Notes: generated by a model from the letters alone, not told the origin. A DNA stretch of 64,000 nucleotides from Halorussus limi (GCF_023238205.1 NZ_CP096659.1:2559626-2623625), one strand, 5' to 3'. Shown: positions 50,419-59,633, numbered from the stretch's first letter. Numbers and translations are program-made.

Positions 50419-51909
50419 ATGGTTTCGCGGCTGGTACTCGGGTGTGGAACCGTCGGTCAGACCCTCGTGGAGGCGATAGCCGACGGCGAACACGACATGC
50501 GGGTCGTCGACGACGCCGAGAACCGCGTCGACGCGCTCCGAGAAGAGGGCGTGTCGGCGACGCTCGGCGACCCGACCGACCCCGAGACCGTACGCGAGAG
50601 CGTCGAGGGGGCCGAGGTGGTCGTGGTCGCCGACCGGGACTCCGAGACCAACCGTCGGGCCGCCGAACTCGCGGCGGAGTTGTTCCCCGAAGCGTACGTC
50701 ATCGGCTACCTCGGCGAGGAGTGCGACGCCGACCGCCGCGAGGCGATAGCCACGCTGGCCGACCACGTCATCGACCCGACCGACGCGCTGGTCGAGCAAG
50801 TGCTGGCGGTCACGCTCGGCGACTACGCGATTCGGACCGCCAACCTCCGGCGGGCGATTCGGCGCATCGACGGCACCCTCGCGGTGTTCATGCACGACAA
50901 CCCCGACCCCGACGCCATCGCCAGCGCGGTCGCGCTCTGTCGCGTGGCCGAGGAAATCGGCGTCGAGGCCGTCCCCTGCTACTTCGGCGACATCTCCCAC
51001 CAAGAGAACCGGGCGTTCGTCAACCTGCTCGAACTGGACCTCCGGAACTTCGCGTCCACCGAGGACGTGGACTTCGAGGAGTTCGGCGGCATCGCGCTGG
51101 TGGACCACTCCCGTCCCGGCGTCAACGACCAACTGCCCGCCGACACCGTCGTGGACATCGTGGTCGACCACCACCCGCCGAAGGAACCCCCGGAAGCCGA
51201 GTTCGTGGACCTCCGGAGCGACGTGGGCGCGACCTCGACCCTGCTGGCCGAACACATCCAGCGCCTCGGCATCGACCTCACCGAGTCGGTGGCGACCGGC
51301 CTGCTGTACGGCATCCGCGTGGACACCAAGGACTTCTCCCGGGAGGTCTCGACCGCCGACTTCGAGGCGGCCTCCTACCTGCTGCCCCACGCCGACGTGG
51401 GCACGCTCGACCGCGTCGAGAGTCCGTCGGTCAGTCCCGACACGCTGGCGACCATCGCGCGGGCCATCCGGAACCGCCGGGTAGAGGGGACGGTGCTGGC
51501 GACCTGCGTCGGGTCGCTGGCGGACCGCGACGCCCTCGCGCAGGCGGCCGACCACCTGCTCAACATGGAGTCGATAACCACGACGCTCGTCTACGGGTTC
51601 CGCGAGGGCACGGTCTACGTCTCGGCCCGCGCCCGCGGCACCGACATCGACCTCGGCGAGACGATGCGCTCGGCGTTCGACCAGATCGGGAGCGCGGGCG
51701 GCCACGCCGACATGGCGGGCGCCCAGATTCCGCTCGGACTGCTCGGCGAGGTTGAAGACGAGGAGGAGGCGTCGCTGACCAGCGTCGTCAGCGACGTCAT
51801 CACCGACCGGTTCTTCGAGACGATTCAGTCGACGCCGGGCAACGACGGCGAGTACGCCCACGGCGGCGACGCGAGTTTCGAGGCGACCGTCGTGGACCCC
51901 GAGGACTGA
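50419..51909 (+). CDS. RCK/TrkA-N and DHH-DHHA1 phosphoesterase fusion
   Basis: A 496-residue soluble protein. The first 115 residues form an RCK/TrkA-N Rossmann domain (LGCGTVGQTLVEAI; nucleotide-binding Asp near VVDD). The DHH domain follows with DNPDPDAIAS (160-169), the DH pair 229-230 and DHH at 250-252. A DHHA1 domain ends with GSAGGHADMAGAQIP near residue 420. Such enzymes cleave phosphodiesters of nanoRNA or cyclic dinucleotides, and the RCK part could sense NAD or cyclic di-AMP. The substrate is not known. A TTTAGG element 27-30 bases upstream supports the start. It has no operon partner. Confidence 0.85.
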   Translation: MVSRLVLGCGTVGQTLVEAIADGEHDMRVVDDAENRVDALREEGVSATLGDPTDPETVRESVEGAEVVVVADRDSETNRRAAELAAELFPEAYVIGYLGEECDADRREAIATLADHVIDPTDALVEQVLAVTLGDYAIRTANLRRAIRRIDGTLAVFMHDNPDPDAIASAVALCRVAEEIGVEAVPCYFGDISHQENRAFVNLLELDLRNFASTEDVDFEEFGGIALVDHSRPGVNDQLPADTVVDIVVDHHPPKEPPEAEFVDLRSDVGATSTLLAEHIQRLGIDLTESVATGLLYGIRVDTKDFSREVSTADFEAASYLLPHADVGTLDRVESPSVSPDTLATIARAIRNRRVEGTVLATCVGSLADRDALAQAADHLLNMESITTTLVYGFREGTVYVSARARGTDIDLGETMRSAFDQIGSAGGHADMAGAQIPLGLLGEVEDEEEASLTSVVSDVITDRFFETIQSTPGNDGEYAHGGDASFEATVVDPED

Positions 51910-51988
51910 CGGTCTGTCGACCCCGTCGACCGACGCCACCGCGGAAACGCCCACCAAGTTTTCCCCCGAAAACGCCCTCCCGTCTAGC

Positions 51989-52288
51989 GTGAGCATCAAA
52001 CAGTCGATGCGCGACATCGACCGCGCCGTCGGAGACGTTCTCGGAAACCACGGGAGGTACGAGGCCGAGAGGGGAGGCCGGTCCCAACGCCGGGCCTACG
52101 AGAAGACCATCGAGGAGGTCCGCGAAGTCGCGGGCGAGACCGAGGCCGAGCGACTCGCGACGTGGATAGAGACGACGGTTCGAGACAAAAAGAAACTCCC
52201 GTCGAGCAGGCGGGTCCGCAAGGAGGGCGCGGAAATCTGTCGAGACGTCGGCGTGTCCGTGTCCACGAACGACTGGCTCGGCGCGTAG
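51989..52288 (+). CDS. Small NDWLG-motif protein, copy 2
   Basis: A 99-residue protein starting at GTG, with a gttttcc element about 28 bases upstream. It has the same plan as the protein at 28440-28727: a first helix (SIKQSMRDIDRA), a central helix with RLATWIETTV, a basic RRVRKEGAEICRDVG block and the terminal VSTNDWLGA. The basic part with one conserved Cys and the invariant NDWLG end define the family. It stands between the DHH protein and acs. Function unknown; I cannot name the family. Confidence 0.7.
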   Translation: MSIKQSMRDIDRAVGDVLGNHGRYEAERGGRSQRRAYEKTIEEVREVAGETEAERLATWIETTVRDKKKLPSSRRVRKEGAEICRDVGVSVSTNDWLGA

Positions 52289-52367
52289 CAACCGCGTGAC
52301 GAAGTCACCCGGTCTGCCGTCGGAGCATTCCGGCCGAAAGCCCGACCGCGCTCGAATCTCGCCGCCG

Positions 52368-54359
52368 TCAGTCCCCGGCGACCTTCTGCTGGATGTCCTC
52401 GACGACCCCGGGGTTGCGAAGCGTGGAAGTGTCGCCGAGGTCCTCCTCGTTGGCGATGTCCTCCAGCAGTCGGCGCATGATTTTGCCCGAGCGAGTCTTG
52501 GGGAGTTCGGGAGTGAACACGACCTGTTCGGGGCGGGCGATGGGACCGATGGCGTCCTCGACGCCTTCGACGATTCGGTCGCGCATCTCCTCGTCCTCGT
52601 CGTAACCGTCCTCGGTGATGACGTAGGCGTACACCGCCTCGCCCTTCACGTCGTGCTTCCCGCCGACGACGGCGGCCTCGGCGACGCCCTCGACGCCGAC
52701 GATTGCTGACTCTATCTCCATCGTACCGAGGCGGTGACCCGAGACGTTCAACACGTCGTCGACGCGGCCGAGTACCGTGATGTAGCCGTCTTCGTCTATC
52801 TTCGCGCCGTCTTCCGGGAAGTAGACCCAGTCGTCGGGGTCGTCCGAGTCGGTGTCGGAGTACTCCGCCCAGTACTCGTCGATGTATCGCTCGTCGTTGT
52901 TGTACAGCGTCCGGAGCATCCCCGGCCACGGTTTCTGAACCGTCAGATAGCCCGCCCGCCCGGCATCCACCTCGTCGCCGTTGACGTCGACGACCTGCGC
53001 GTCCACGCCCGGGAGGGGCGGTCCCGCGCTTCCGGGTTTCATCGTCTTGACGCCCGGCAGGGTCGTGACCATCATTCCGCCGGTCTCGGTCTGCCACCAC
53101 GTGTCCACGACCGGACAGGACTCGTCGCCGACGTGTTGGTAGTACCACTTCCACGCCTTCGGGTTGATGGGTTCGCCGACCGTACCCAGTAGGCGCAGAC
53201 TCGACAGGTCGTGCTGGTCGGGGTACTCCGAACCCCACTTCATGAATGCTCGGATGGCGGTCGGCGCGGTGTAGAGTTGGGTCGCCTCGTACTCCTCGAT
53301 TATCTCCCAGAGTCGGTCGCGCTCGGGGTGGTCGGGCGTGCCCTCGTACATCATCGTGGTGGTTCCGAGCGCCAGCGGACCGTAGACGATGTAGGAGTGG
53401 CCGGTAATCCAGCCGATGTCCGCGGAACAGAAGTACGTGTCCTCGGGTTTCACGTCCAGCACCGCTTGGGAGGTCCACGCGGTCCACGCGAGGTAACCCC
53501 CGGTGGTGTGCTTGACGCCTTTCGGTTGTCCCGTCGTGCCCGAGGTGTACATCAGGAACAGCATGTCTTCGGCGTCCCGCGACACCGGGTCTATTTCAGC
53601 GCCCTCCTGCTCCTCGACGAGGTCCTGATAGTAGTGTTCGTTCGATTCGAGGTCGTGACCGTGGCCGTGGTCGCCGAGTCGGTCCACGACCACCACGTCC
53701 GAGACGTCGTGACCTACGTCGCCGAGGCCCTCGCGGGTCTTCTCGTAGTGGTCCAAGGCGTCGCCCCGCCGGAAGTAGCCGTTGGCGGTCACGAGGTACT
53801 CGGAGTCCGCGCTCTCCATCCGAGTCGCGAGGGCGTCCGCGGAGAAGCCTGCGAAGACGACCGAATGGGGCGCGCCGATGCGGGCGCACGCCAGCATCGC
53901 GATGGGGAGTTCGGGAATCATCGGCATGTACATCGTCACGACGTCGTCCTCGCCGACGCCCATTTCTCGGAGTGCGGCCGCGAACTCGTTGACCTCGCGG
54001 TGCAACTCCTCGTAGGTGTAGGTCCGGTTCTCTTCGTCTACCGGTTCGCCGACCCACTCGATGGCGGCCTCGTCGCCGCGCTCGTCCAAGTGCCGGTCGA
54101 GGCAGTTCGCCGAAGCGTTCAGTTTCCCGCCCGTGAACCACTCGTAGAACGGCGGGTTCGAGTCGTCCAGCACCGTGTCGTACTCCTCGTCCCAGTCGAG
54201 GAGTTCGGCCGCCCGCTCCCAGCACTCGGGCCAGTTCTCCTCGAACTCGTCGTAGACGGAGTCGTCGGAGACGTTCGCCTGCGCCACGAACTCCTCGGGC
54301 GGCTCGAACTCGTCCTGTTCTTCGAGCCGTGCTTCGAGTTCGGCGGTATCGTCTGGCAT
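52368..54359 (-). CDS. acs: Acetyl-CoA synthetase (AMP-forming)
   Basis: A 663-residue enzyme that activates acetate to acetyl-CoA through acetyl-AMP. Motifs: P-loop-like YTSGTTGQPKGVKHTTGG near residue 290, the TWWQTETGG substrate loop near 437, DVLNVSGHRLGTMEIE near 545 and the catalytic Lys in PKTRSGKIMRRLL near 627, the site of regulatory acetylation in bacterial enzymes. N-terminal ACS domain is complete (DDSVYDEFEENWPECWERAAELLDW). A TTTATT element about 30 bases upstream is the likely promoter. Confidence 0.95.
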   Translation of the reverse strand: MPDDTAELEARLEEQDEFEPPEEFVAQANVSDDSVYDEFEENWPECWERAAELLDWDEEYDTVLDDSNPPFYEWFTGGKLNASANCLDRHLDERGDEAAIEWVGEPVDEENRTYTYEELHREVNEFAAALREMGVGEDDVVTMYMPMIPELPIAMLACARIGAPHSVVFAGFSADALATRMESADSEYLVTANGYFRRGDALDHYEKTREGLGDVGHDVSDVVVVDRLGDHGHGHDLESNEHYYQDLVEEQEGAEIDPVSRDAEDMLFLMYTSGTTGQPKGVKHTTGGYLAWTAWTSQAVLDVKPEDTYFCSADIGWITGHSYIVYGPLALGTTTMMYEGTPDHPERDRLWEIIEEYEATQLYTAPTAIRAFMKWGSEYPDQHDLSSLRLLGTVGEPINPKAWKWYYQHVGDESCPVVDTWWQTETGGMMVTTLPGVKTMKPGSAGPPLPGVDAQVVDVNGDEVDAGRAGYLTVQKPWPGMLRTLYNNDERYIDEYWAEYSDTDSDDPDDWVYFPEDGAKIDEDGYITVLGRVDDVLNVSGHRLGTMEIESAIVGVEGVAEAAVVGGKHDVKGEAVYAYVITEDGYDEDEEMRDRIVEGVEDAIGPIARPEQVVFTPELPKTRSGKIMRRLLEDIANEEDLGDTSTLRNPGVVEDIQQKVAGD

Positions 54360-54509
54360 AGGTTCGTCCTAATACTCACTCAGAAGAGCAATAAAGGTTG
54401 GTGAGGGTTAGCATACCAGAACGCGCGGAAAGCGCGGCGTTCCGGAACGCAGGACGCGACTCTCCTCGATTACGTACCGCCTGCGTGACCGGTTTCGGTC
54501 CCGCGTCGT

Positions 54510-54728
54510 TCAGTTCAGCGCGTCCACTTCGTCGGTCAGGTCCTCCGGCCCGTCCACCGGGCCCCTGACGAACAGGCCGTGAGCGATGAGCAGGGCCGCC
54601 GTCAACCCCGCGAGGGTGACGGCCGTCGGGAGCGCGAGCGAAGTCAGGAGGCCGATTGCGGCCCCCACGGCCATCGTGGCGAAGATGGCGACCAGCACGA
54701 GGTCGTAGTACTGGACGGTGTAGTTCAT
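54510..54728 (-). CDS. Two-helix small membrane protein
   Basis: A 72-residue protein starting MNYTVQYYDLVLVAIF. Two hydrophobic helices (about residues 8-30 and 36-54) are followed by an acidic cytoplasmic tail (GPVDGPEDLTDEVDALN). It lies 95 bases downstream of the methylmalonyl-CoA mutase gene on the same strand. The composition and clean ends suggest a real gene of a conserved haloarchaeal kind, but I know no function. Confidence 0.6.
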   Translation of the reverse strand: MNYTVQYYDLVLVAIFATMAVGAAIGLLTSLALPTAVTLAGLTAALLIAHGLFVRGPVDGPEDLTDEVDALN

Positions 54729-54823
54729 GCCAGAGCTAGCGGGGTCCACTCGGAAAAGGGTTCGCCGGAGTCGGCGGGTCGCGTGACCGCCGGAGTTCGC
54801 GTCAGTTCGGTCCGTGTCGAGGC

Positions 54824-56524
54824 TCAGACGGCGTTGACCGTCTCCTGATAGCTGCCGTACTCGGCCTCGAACACCTGCATGATTTCGCCCATCGTCGCGT
54901 AGGCCTTCACCGCGTCGACGATAGCGGGCATCACGTTCTCGTCGGCGTCGATGGCGTCCTGAATGTCGTCGAGTGCGGCCTCGACCGCCTCGTCGTCGCG
55001 TTCCTCCTTGACCTCGGCGAGTCTGTCGAGTTGGCGCTGTTGGGTCTCCTCGTCCACCTTGAGGATGTCCGGTCGGGTGTCCTCCTCGATTTCGTACTTG
55101 TTGACCCCGACGACGGTCTCCTCGCCCTCCTCGACGCGCTCCTGATACTCGTAGGAGGCGTCCTGAATCTCGCGGTGGAAGTAGCCCTGCTCGATGCCTT
55201 CGAGGACGCCGTCCCGGACCGAACCGTCGCCCATCTCCTTTATCTCCTCGATGTAGGCCATCGCCTTCTCCTCGGTCTCGTCGGTCAGGCTCTCGACCGC
55301 GAACGACCCGCCGAGCGGGTCCACGATGTCGGCCGCGCCCGACTCCTCGGCGATTATCTGCTGGGTCCGGAGCGCGACCCGGACGGCCTTCTCGGAGGGG
55401 AGCGCGAGCGCCTCGTCGAAGCTGTTGGTGTGGAGGCTCTGGGTACCGCCCAGCACCCCGGCGAGCGCCTGAATCGTCACCCGCACTACGTTGTTCAGGG
55501 GCTGTTGGGCGGTCAGGCTCTGGCCCGCGGTCTGGGTGTGGAACTTGAGTTGCTTGCTCGCGTCCTTCTCCGCGCCGTACCACTCGTCCATGACGTTGGC
55601 GTAGATGCGCCGGGCCGCGCGGAACTTCGCGACCTCCTCGAAGATGGAGTTGTGGGAGTTGAAGAAGAAGGAGAGTTGAGGCGCGAACTCGTCGACGTCG
55701 AGGCCCCGGTCGAGACAGTCCTCGACGTAGGCGAAGCCGTCGGCCAGCGTGAACGCGAGTTCCTGAATCGCGGTCGAACCGGCCTCCCGGATGTGGTAGC
55801 CCGAGATGGAGACCGGCTTGATGTTCGGGGTCTCCTCGACGGCGAACTCGATGGTGTCGGTCACGATGTCGAGGCTCGGTTCCGGCGGAATCACCCACTC
55901 CTTCTGGGCGATGAACTCCTTGAGCATGTCGTTCTGAAGGGTACCCCGAATCTCCTCGCGGGGGACGCCCTGCTGGTCGGCCAGCGCGATGTACATCGCG
56001 TAGATGACCGGCGCGGAGGGGTTGATGGTGAAGGAGGTAGAGACCTCGCCGAGGTCGATGCCGTCGAACAGAATCTCCATGTCGCGGAGGGTGTCCACCG
56101 CGACGCCCTCCTTGCCGACCTCGCCGTCCGAGAGCGGGTCGTCTGAATCCTTGCCCATCAGACTCGGCATGTCGAACGCGGTCGAGAGCCCGGTCTGGCC
56201 CTCGTCGATGAGGTAGTGGAAGCGCTCGTTGGTTTCCTCGGCGGTGCCGAACCCGGCGAACTGGCGCATCGTCCACGTCCGGCCGCGGTACATCGTCGGG
56301 TACGGGCCGCGGGTGTACGGTTCCTCGCCCGGGAATCCGACGTCCTCGCCGTAGTCGAGGTCGGCCACGTCGTCGGGGGTGTAGAGGCGGTCCACTTCGA
56401 GGTTCGACACGGTGGCGAACCGGTCCTTGCGCTCGCCGTACGCGTCGAGTACGGGACCGAGGGTCTCTTCCTCCCACTCCTCCTTCGCGTCGCGTATCTC
56501 CGCGAGGTCGTCCTCGTCGTACAT
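54824..56524 (-). CDS. Methylmalonyl-CoA mutase, large (catalytic) subunit
   Basis: A 566-residue TIM-barrel catalytic subunit of the B12 enzyme interconverting methylmalonyl-CoA and succinyl-CoA. Recognisable parts: YTRGPYPTMYRGRTWTMRQFAGFG, STAFDMPSLMGKDSDDP, VSISGYHIREAGSTAIQEL and NNVVRVTIQALAGVLGGTQSLHTN. The cobalamin-binding domain (DxHxxG) is absent, as in archaeal and Pseudomonas-like two-subunit enzymes, so a small subunit must be encoded elsewhere. A cttcattatcc element about 25-30 bases upstream supports the start at 56524, and the small palindrome GCAAT-A-ATTGC lies between it and the ATG. Confidence 0.93.
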   Translation of the reverse strand: MYDEDDLAEIRDAKEEWEEETLGPVLDAYGERKDRFATVSNLEVDRLYTPDDVADLDYGEDVGFPGEEPYTRGPYPTMYRGRTWTMRQFAGFGTAEETNERFHYLIDEGQTGLSTAFDMPSLMGKDSDDPLSDGEVGKEGVAVDTLRDMEILFDGIDLGEVSTSFTINPSAPVIYAMYIALADQQGVPREEIRGTLQNDMLKEFIAQKEWVIPPEPSLDIVTDTIEFAVEETPNIKPVSISGYHIREAGSTAIQELAFTLADGFAYVEDCLDRGLDVDEFAPQLSFFFNSHNSIFEEVAKFRAARRIYANVMDEWYGAEKDASKQLKFHTQTAGQSLTAQQPLNNVVRVTIQALAGVLGGTQSLHTNSFDEALALPSEKAVRVALRTQQIIAEESGAADIVDPLGGSFAVESLTDETEEKAMAYIEEIKEMGDGSVRDGVLEGIEQGYFHREIQDASYEYQERVEEGEETVVGVNKYEIEEDTRPDILKVDEETQQRQLDRLAEVKEERDDEAVEAALDDIQDAIDADENVMPAIVDAVKAYATMGEIMQVFEAEYGSYQETVNAV

Positions 56525-56528
56525 GGTT

Positions 56529-56539
56529 GCAATAATTGC
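56529..56539. promoter_or_regulatory. Small dyad before the methylmalonyl-CoA mutase start
   Basis: GCAAT-A-ATTGC lies between the TATA-like cattat (about 56544-56554) and the ATG at 56524, where transcription of a leaderless message would begin. It could be a repressor site. Confidence 0.3.
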
Positions 56540-56666
56540 TCGAAGGATAATGAAGTTGCGTGAATTGGCGCCCGGGCGAAGCGGACGACCGCCGCGAAGC
56601 GAGTGACACGGGCGAAGCGGGCGAAACGTGCGAGAGAGCGACACGTCGGCGAGCGAGCGCCGACGC

Positions 56667-57446
56667 TCAGTACTCGCCCAGCACGCCGCGCTCGCGTGCC
56701 TTCCGCTGGATGACTCGGAAGACGCCGTAGCCCAGACCCAGATAGACGACGCTGACCGCGACGAGCAGACCGAGGTCCGCGGCCGGAATCTCCAGCAGGC
56801 TCTCGTCCGCGCCCATCGCCTCGCGGAGGAGGTAGCTCCCGAGCGAGAACGGCGCGAACCGGAGGACGGGGAACTGCTCGACGGGCGCCGCCACGAGCGC
56901 GACGAACGCGAACTGCATGAGTCGGAAGGCGCTCTCGATTCGCTTGTAGAGCAGGGCGAGACCGCCGAAGACGTATCCGAGTCCGACCGCGGGCGCGAGG
57001 GTCAAAATTAGAATCGGCGCGACGGTGACGAGGTCGAAACTCAGCGTGACGCGGGTCGTCGCCAGCATCAGGACGAGGAGTATCGTCGAGAGGAACAGGC
57101 TCACGAAGACGTTCACGACCGTCTTGACCCCCACGATGCGGTCGAACCCGAGCGGCGACATGTAGAGTTGTTCGAGCGTCCCCCACTGGGCCTCCTGCAT
57201 GATGTCGTTCGCGATGGAGGAGTAGGCGCTCATGATGAGCATCCAGAGGAAGTAGCCCACGACGATGCCCTCGATGGAGCGAGTGATGGCCGCGCCCGCG
57301 ATCTGCCGGCCGCCGAAGAACATCACCGCGAACAGCAGGTACATGCTGACGATTTGGGAGAGCGTGTTGACGAGGTAGCGCCGCATCAGGGTGACGGACT
57401 TGAGGAACGACGCGCGACCGAACAGGTAGAGGTGGTGGAGGTTCAC
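56667..57446 (-). CDS. ABC-2 type transporter permease
   Basis: A 259-residue membrane protein with six helices of the ABC-2/NatB kind. It opens MNLHHLYLFGRASFLKSVTLMRRYLVNTLSQIVS with the cytoplasmic coupling helix before helix 1, has the long charged loop EAQWGTLEQLYMSPLGFDRIVG and ends in a short basic tail. The partner ATPase is encoded immediately upstream with an ATG overlap (57443-57446). It likely exports a drug, polysaccharide or other compound; none can be named. Confidence 0.85.
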   Translation of the reverse strand: MNLHHLYLFGRASFLKSVTLMRRYLVNTLSQIVSMYLLFAVMFFGGRQIAGAAITRSIEGIVVGYFLWMLIMSAYSSIANDIMQEAQWGTLEQLYMSPLGFDRIVGVKTVVNVFVSLFLSTILLVLMLATTRVTLSFDLVTVAPILILTLAPAVGLGYVFGGLALLYKRIESAFRLMQFAFVALVAAPVEQFPVLRFAPFSLGSYLLREAMGADESLLEIPAADLGLLVAVSVVYLGLGYGVFRVIQRKARERGVLGEY

Positions 57447-58468
57447 GCTCGACCCTCCGCGAGTAGGGCGGCGTCCTCCGGTTCGCCCTCGGGGTCGTCC
57501 CCGTCGTCGCCCGTCACTTCGAGGAACACGTCTTCGAGGTCGGGTTGGACGACCGACACCGACCGGGGCGTCAGGTCGAACTCTTCGAGCGTCCCCATCA
57601 GGTCGTGGACGCGCTCGCGGTCGGCCATCGAGACCTCACAGACCGTCCAGTCGCCGCGCTCGCGCCACTCGTCCACGTCGAACTCGCGTTCGAGCGCCCG
57701 CCGTGCCGTCGTCGAGACCGCGTCCTCGACGACCACCTCGTAGGCCTGCGACCGGAACAGTTCCACCAGTTCCGTGACCTGTTCGTCGGTGACTATCTCG
57801 CCGTCGTCCATGATGATGACGCGGTCACAGAGGTCCTGCACCACGTCCATGTCGTGGCTGCTCAGGACGACCGTCCTGTTCTCTCGGGTCACGAGGCGTT
57901 CGAGTTCCCGCCGGAGGTCGTGGGAGGCCTCCACGTCGAGACCCAGCGTCGGTTCGTCCAGAAAGAGGACGGGCGTCCGGCGGACGAGCGCGCAGGCGAG
58001 GGCGGTCTTCTGCTTCATGCCCCGCGAGAGGTCCTTGACGACCTCGTCGGCCTTGTGGTCGATGTTCAGCAACGCCATCAGTTCCTCGTGTTCCTCGCGG
58101 CGCTCTCGCGGGTCGATTCCCTGTAGGGACGAGAAGAACGAGAGGTTCTCTCGGACCGTCAGCCGCCAGTAGACGTTCCGCGCGCCTTCGAGGACGGCGC
58201 TCACGTTCTCGTAAATCTCGCCGCCGGCATCGTCGACGTTCACGCCGTCGACTTCGATTTCGCCTTCGTCCGGCAGGACGACGCCGAGAATCGACTTGAT
58301 GGTCGAGGTCTTGCCCGCCCCGTTGGGGCCGAGCAGACCGACGACGGACCCGCGTTCGACCTCGAACGACACGTCGTCGACAGCGACGACGCTCCCGTCG
58401 CCGTACGTCTTCCGCAGGCCCTCGACCGAGAGGACCGCCTGTTTCTGTCGCTGTTCCGTCGTATCCAT
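57443..58468 (-). CDS. ABC-2 type transporter ATPase
   Basis: A 341-residue ATPase of the NatA/CcmA type. Walker A is at residues 47-54 (GPNGAGKT), the signature at LSRGMKQKTALA, Walker B at PVLFLDEPTLGL and the switch His in VVLSSHDMD. An extra C-terminal region of about 100 residues follows the ABC domain. The ATG at 58468 has TTTTACG about 25-30 bases upstream, which argues for a leaderless start over the ATG seven codons earlier. It forms an exporter with the permease downstream. Confidence 0.9.
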   Translation of the reverse strand: MDTTEQRQKQAVLSVEGLRKTYGDGSVVAVDDVSFEVERGSVVGLLGPNGAGKTSTIKSILGVVLPDEGEIEVDGVNVDDAGGEIYENVSAVLEGARNVYWRLTVRENLSFFSSLQGIDPRERREEHEELMALLNIDHKADEVVKDLSRGMKQKTALACALVRRTPVLFLDEPTLGLDVEASHDLRRELERLVTRENRTVVLSSHDMDVVQDLCDRVIIMDDGEIVTDEQVTELVELFRSQAYEVVVEDAVSTTARRALEREFDVDEWRERGDWTVCEVSMADRERVHDLMGTLEEFDLTPRSVSVVQPDLEDVFLEVTGDDGDDPEGEPEDAALLAEGRA

Positions 58469-58711
58469 ATCCGTGAGAAACGAACACAAGGGCGTAAAAT
58501 TTTCCCATCTAATATTCTTATTTATCGGGAGATGGTTGCGGCCCCAGTACGCGAGACTCTCGGTCGGCGACGGACCGACGCGCCCGTAGCGGCGTAGCGG
58601 TGCCGCAACGGTCGCAACACCGCCGAGACCACGTGGGAACAGTCCAAGCGTCAGAACGAAGTCGAAACCGGGCCGAAGCGTCGCGGACGAGTCGGGGTAC
58701 GGTGTCGGCGT

Positions 58712-59539
58712 CTACTGCAGTCGCTTCGTGGTCTCCACGAGGGGATGGCGGGCGTAGTCCACGACCTTCACGTCGTCCAACCCGTCCAGCCCCTCCTTCT
58801 CGGCGGTCTTCTGCATCCCGAGTTCCACGTCCTCGTCCACGAGGATGACGTAGGCGTCCATCTCGTCGATGTCTATCTTGTCGGCGGCCATCACCCGATG
58901 GTGACCGTCGGCCAGCAGGAAGTCGCCCTCGGGACTGTTCGGCGCGCAGTCGATGACGACGAGGGGTTCGGCCAGTCCGCGTTCGAGTTCGTAGGTCCGG
59001 CCCTCTAGCTCGTCGGCGTAGACCTTCCCCTGCGTCGGGGTGAGTTCGTCCAGCGGGACCTCTCGGCGGGTCTGCTCGACTTCGGTGTCGTGGATGGATT
59101 CGAGAGTCCGCATGAGTTTCCCGACCTTCTCGGGGGTCGCGCGCTCGATTTGGGACCGAATCACGTCGGTGTTCGAGATGATGCCCACGAGGTTGCCCGC
59201 GTCGTCCACCACGGGTAACTTCTGGATGCCCGACCGGAGGATGACGCGGGCGGCGTCGTTCACGTCCATGTCGGGGTGGGCGACGATGAGGTCTTGGCTC
59301 ATCACCTTGAATATCGGCTCCCCGTCGTCGGCCAGCAACAGGTCGCGGGCGCTGACGAACCCCTCGACCCGTCGGCCGTCGCAGACCGGGTAGCCGTTGT
59401 GTTTGTCGCTCTCGGCGATGCGACGGGCCACTTCCTCGACGGTGGCGTCGGGCGACACCGTCGCGACGTCGCGGGTCATGTAGTCTTTGACTTTCGGCTT
59501 GCCGTCGGTCGTGCCGCCGTCCGCTGCCGCCACGTCCAT
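58712..59539 (-). CDS. Paired CBS domains fused to a ParB-like domain
   Basis: A 275-residue soluble protein. Two CBS domains (about residues 18-72 and 78-131) bind adenine nucleotides in related proteins. A ParB/sulfiredoxin-like domain follows (about 158-232) with the hallmark DGHHR at 211-215. The C-terminal 40 residues (KTAEKEGLDGLDDV) are extra. The DGHHR motif is shared with archaeal SerK, an ADP-dependent serine kinase, so a nucleotide-regulated small-molecule kinase or phosphotransferase is as plausible as a DNA-partition role. The ATG at 59539 is where homology starts. It is divergent from an acyl-CoA ligase gene, 94 bases away. Confidence 0.75.
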   Translation of the reverse strand: MDVAAADGGTTDGKPKVKDYMTRDVATVSPDATVEEVARRIAESDKHNGYPVCDGRRVEGFVSARDLLLADDGEPIFKVMSQDLIVAHPDMDVNDAARVILRSGIQKLPVVDDAGNLVGIISNTDVIRSQIERATPEKVGKLMRTLESIHDTEVEQTRREVPLDELTPTQGKVYADELEGRTYELERGLAEPLVVIDCAPNSPEGDFLLADGHHRVMAADKIDIDEMDAYVILVDEDVELGMQKTAEKEGLDGLDDVKVVDYARHPLVETTKRLQ

Positions 59540-59633
59540 GCGTGCAACGAACGCGCCGGCCGGTGAAAAGGTTTCCCGGTGGCCGACCGACGCCACCACA
59601 ACGTATATCACGAAAGTAGATGATTTTCACCGT

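Noticed and set aside
56574-56640. GGCGAAGCGG-type repeats after the mutase promoter as a mobile element
   Set aside because: These short GCGAAGCG runs are degenerate, without terminal inverted repeats or target duplication, and are common low-complexity DNA in haloarchaea.
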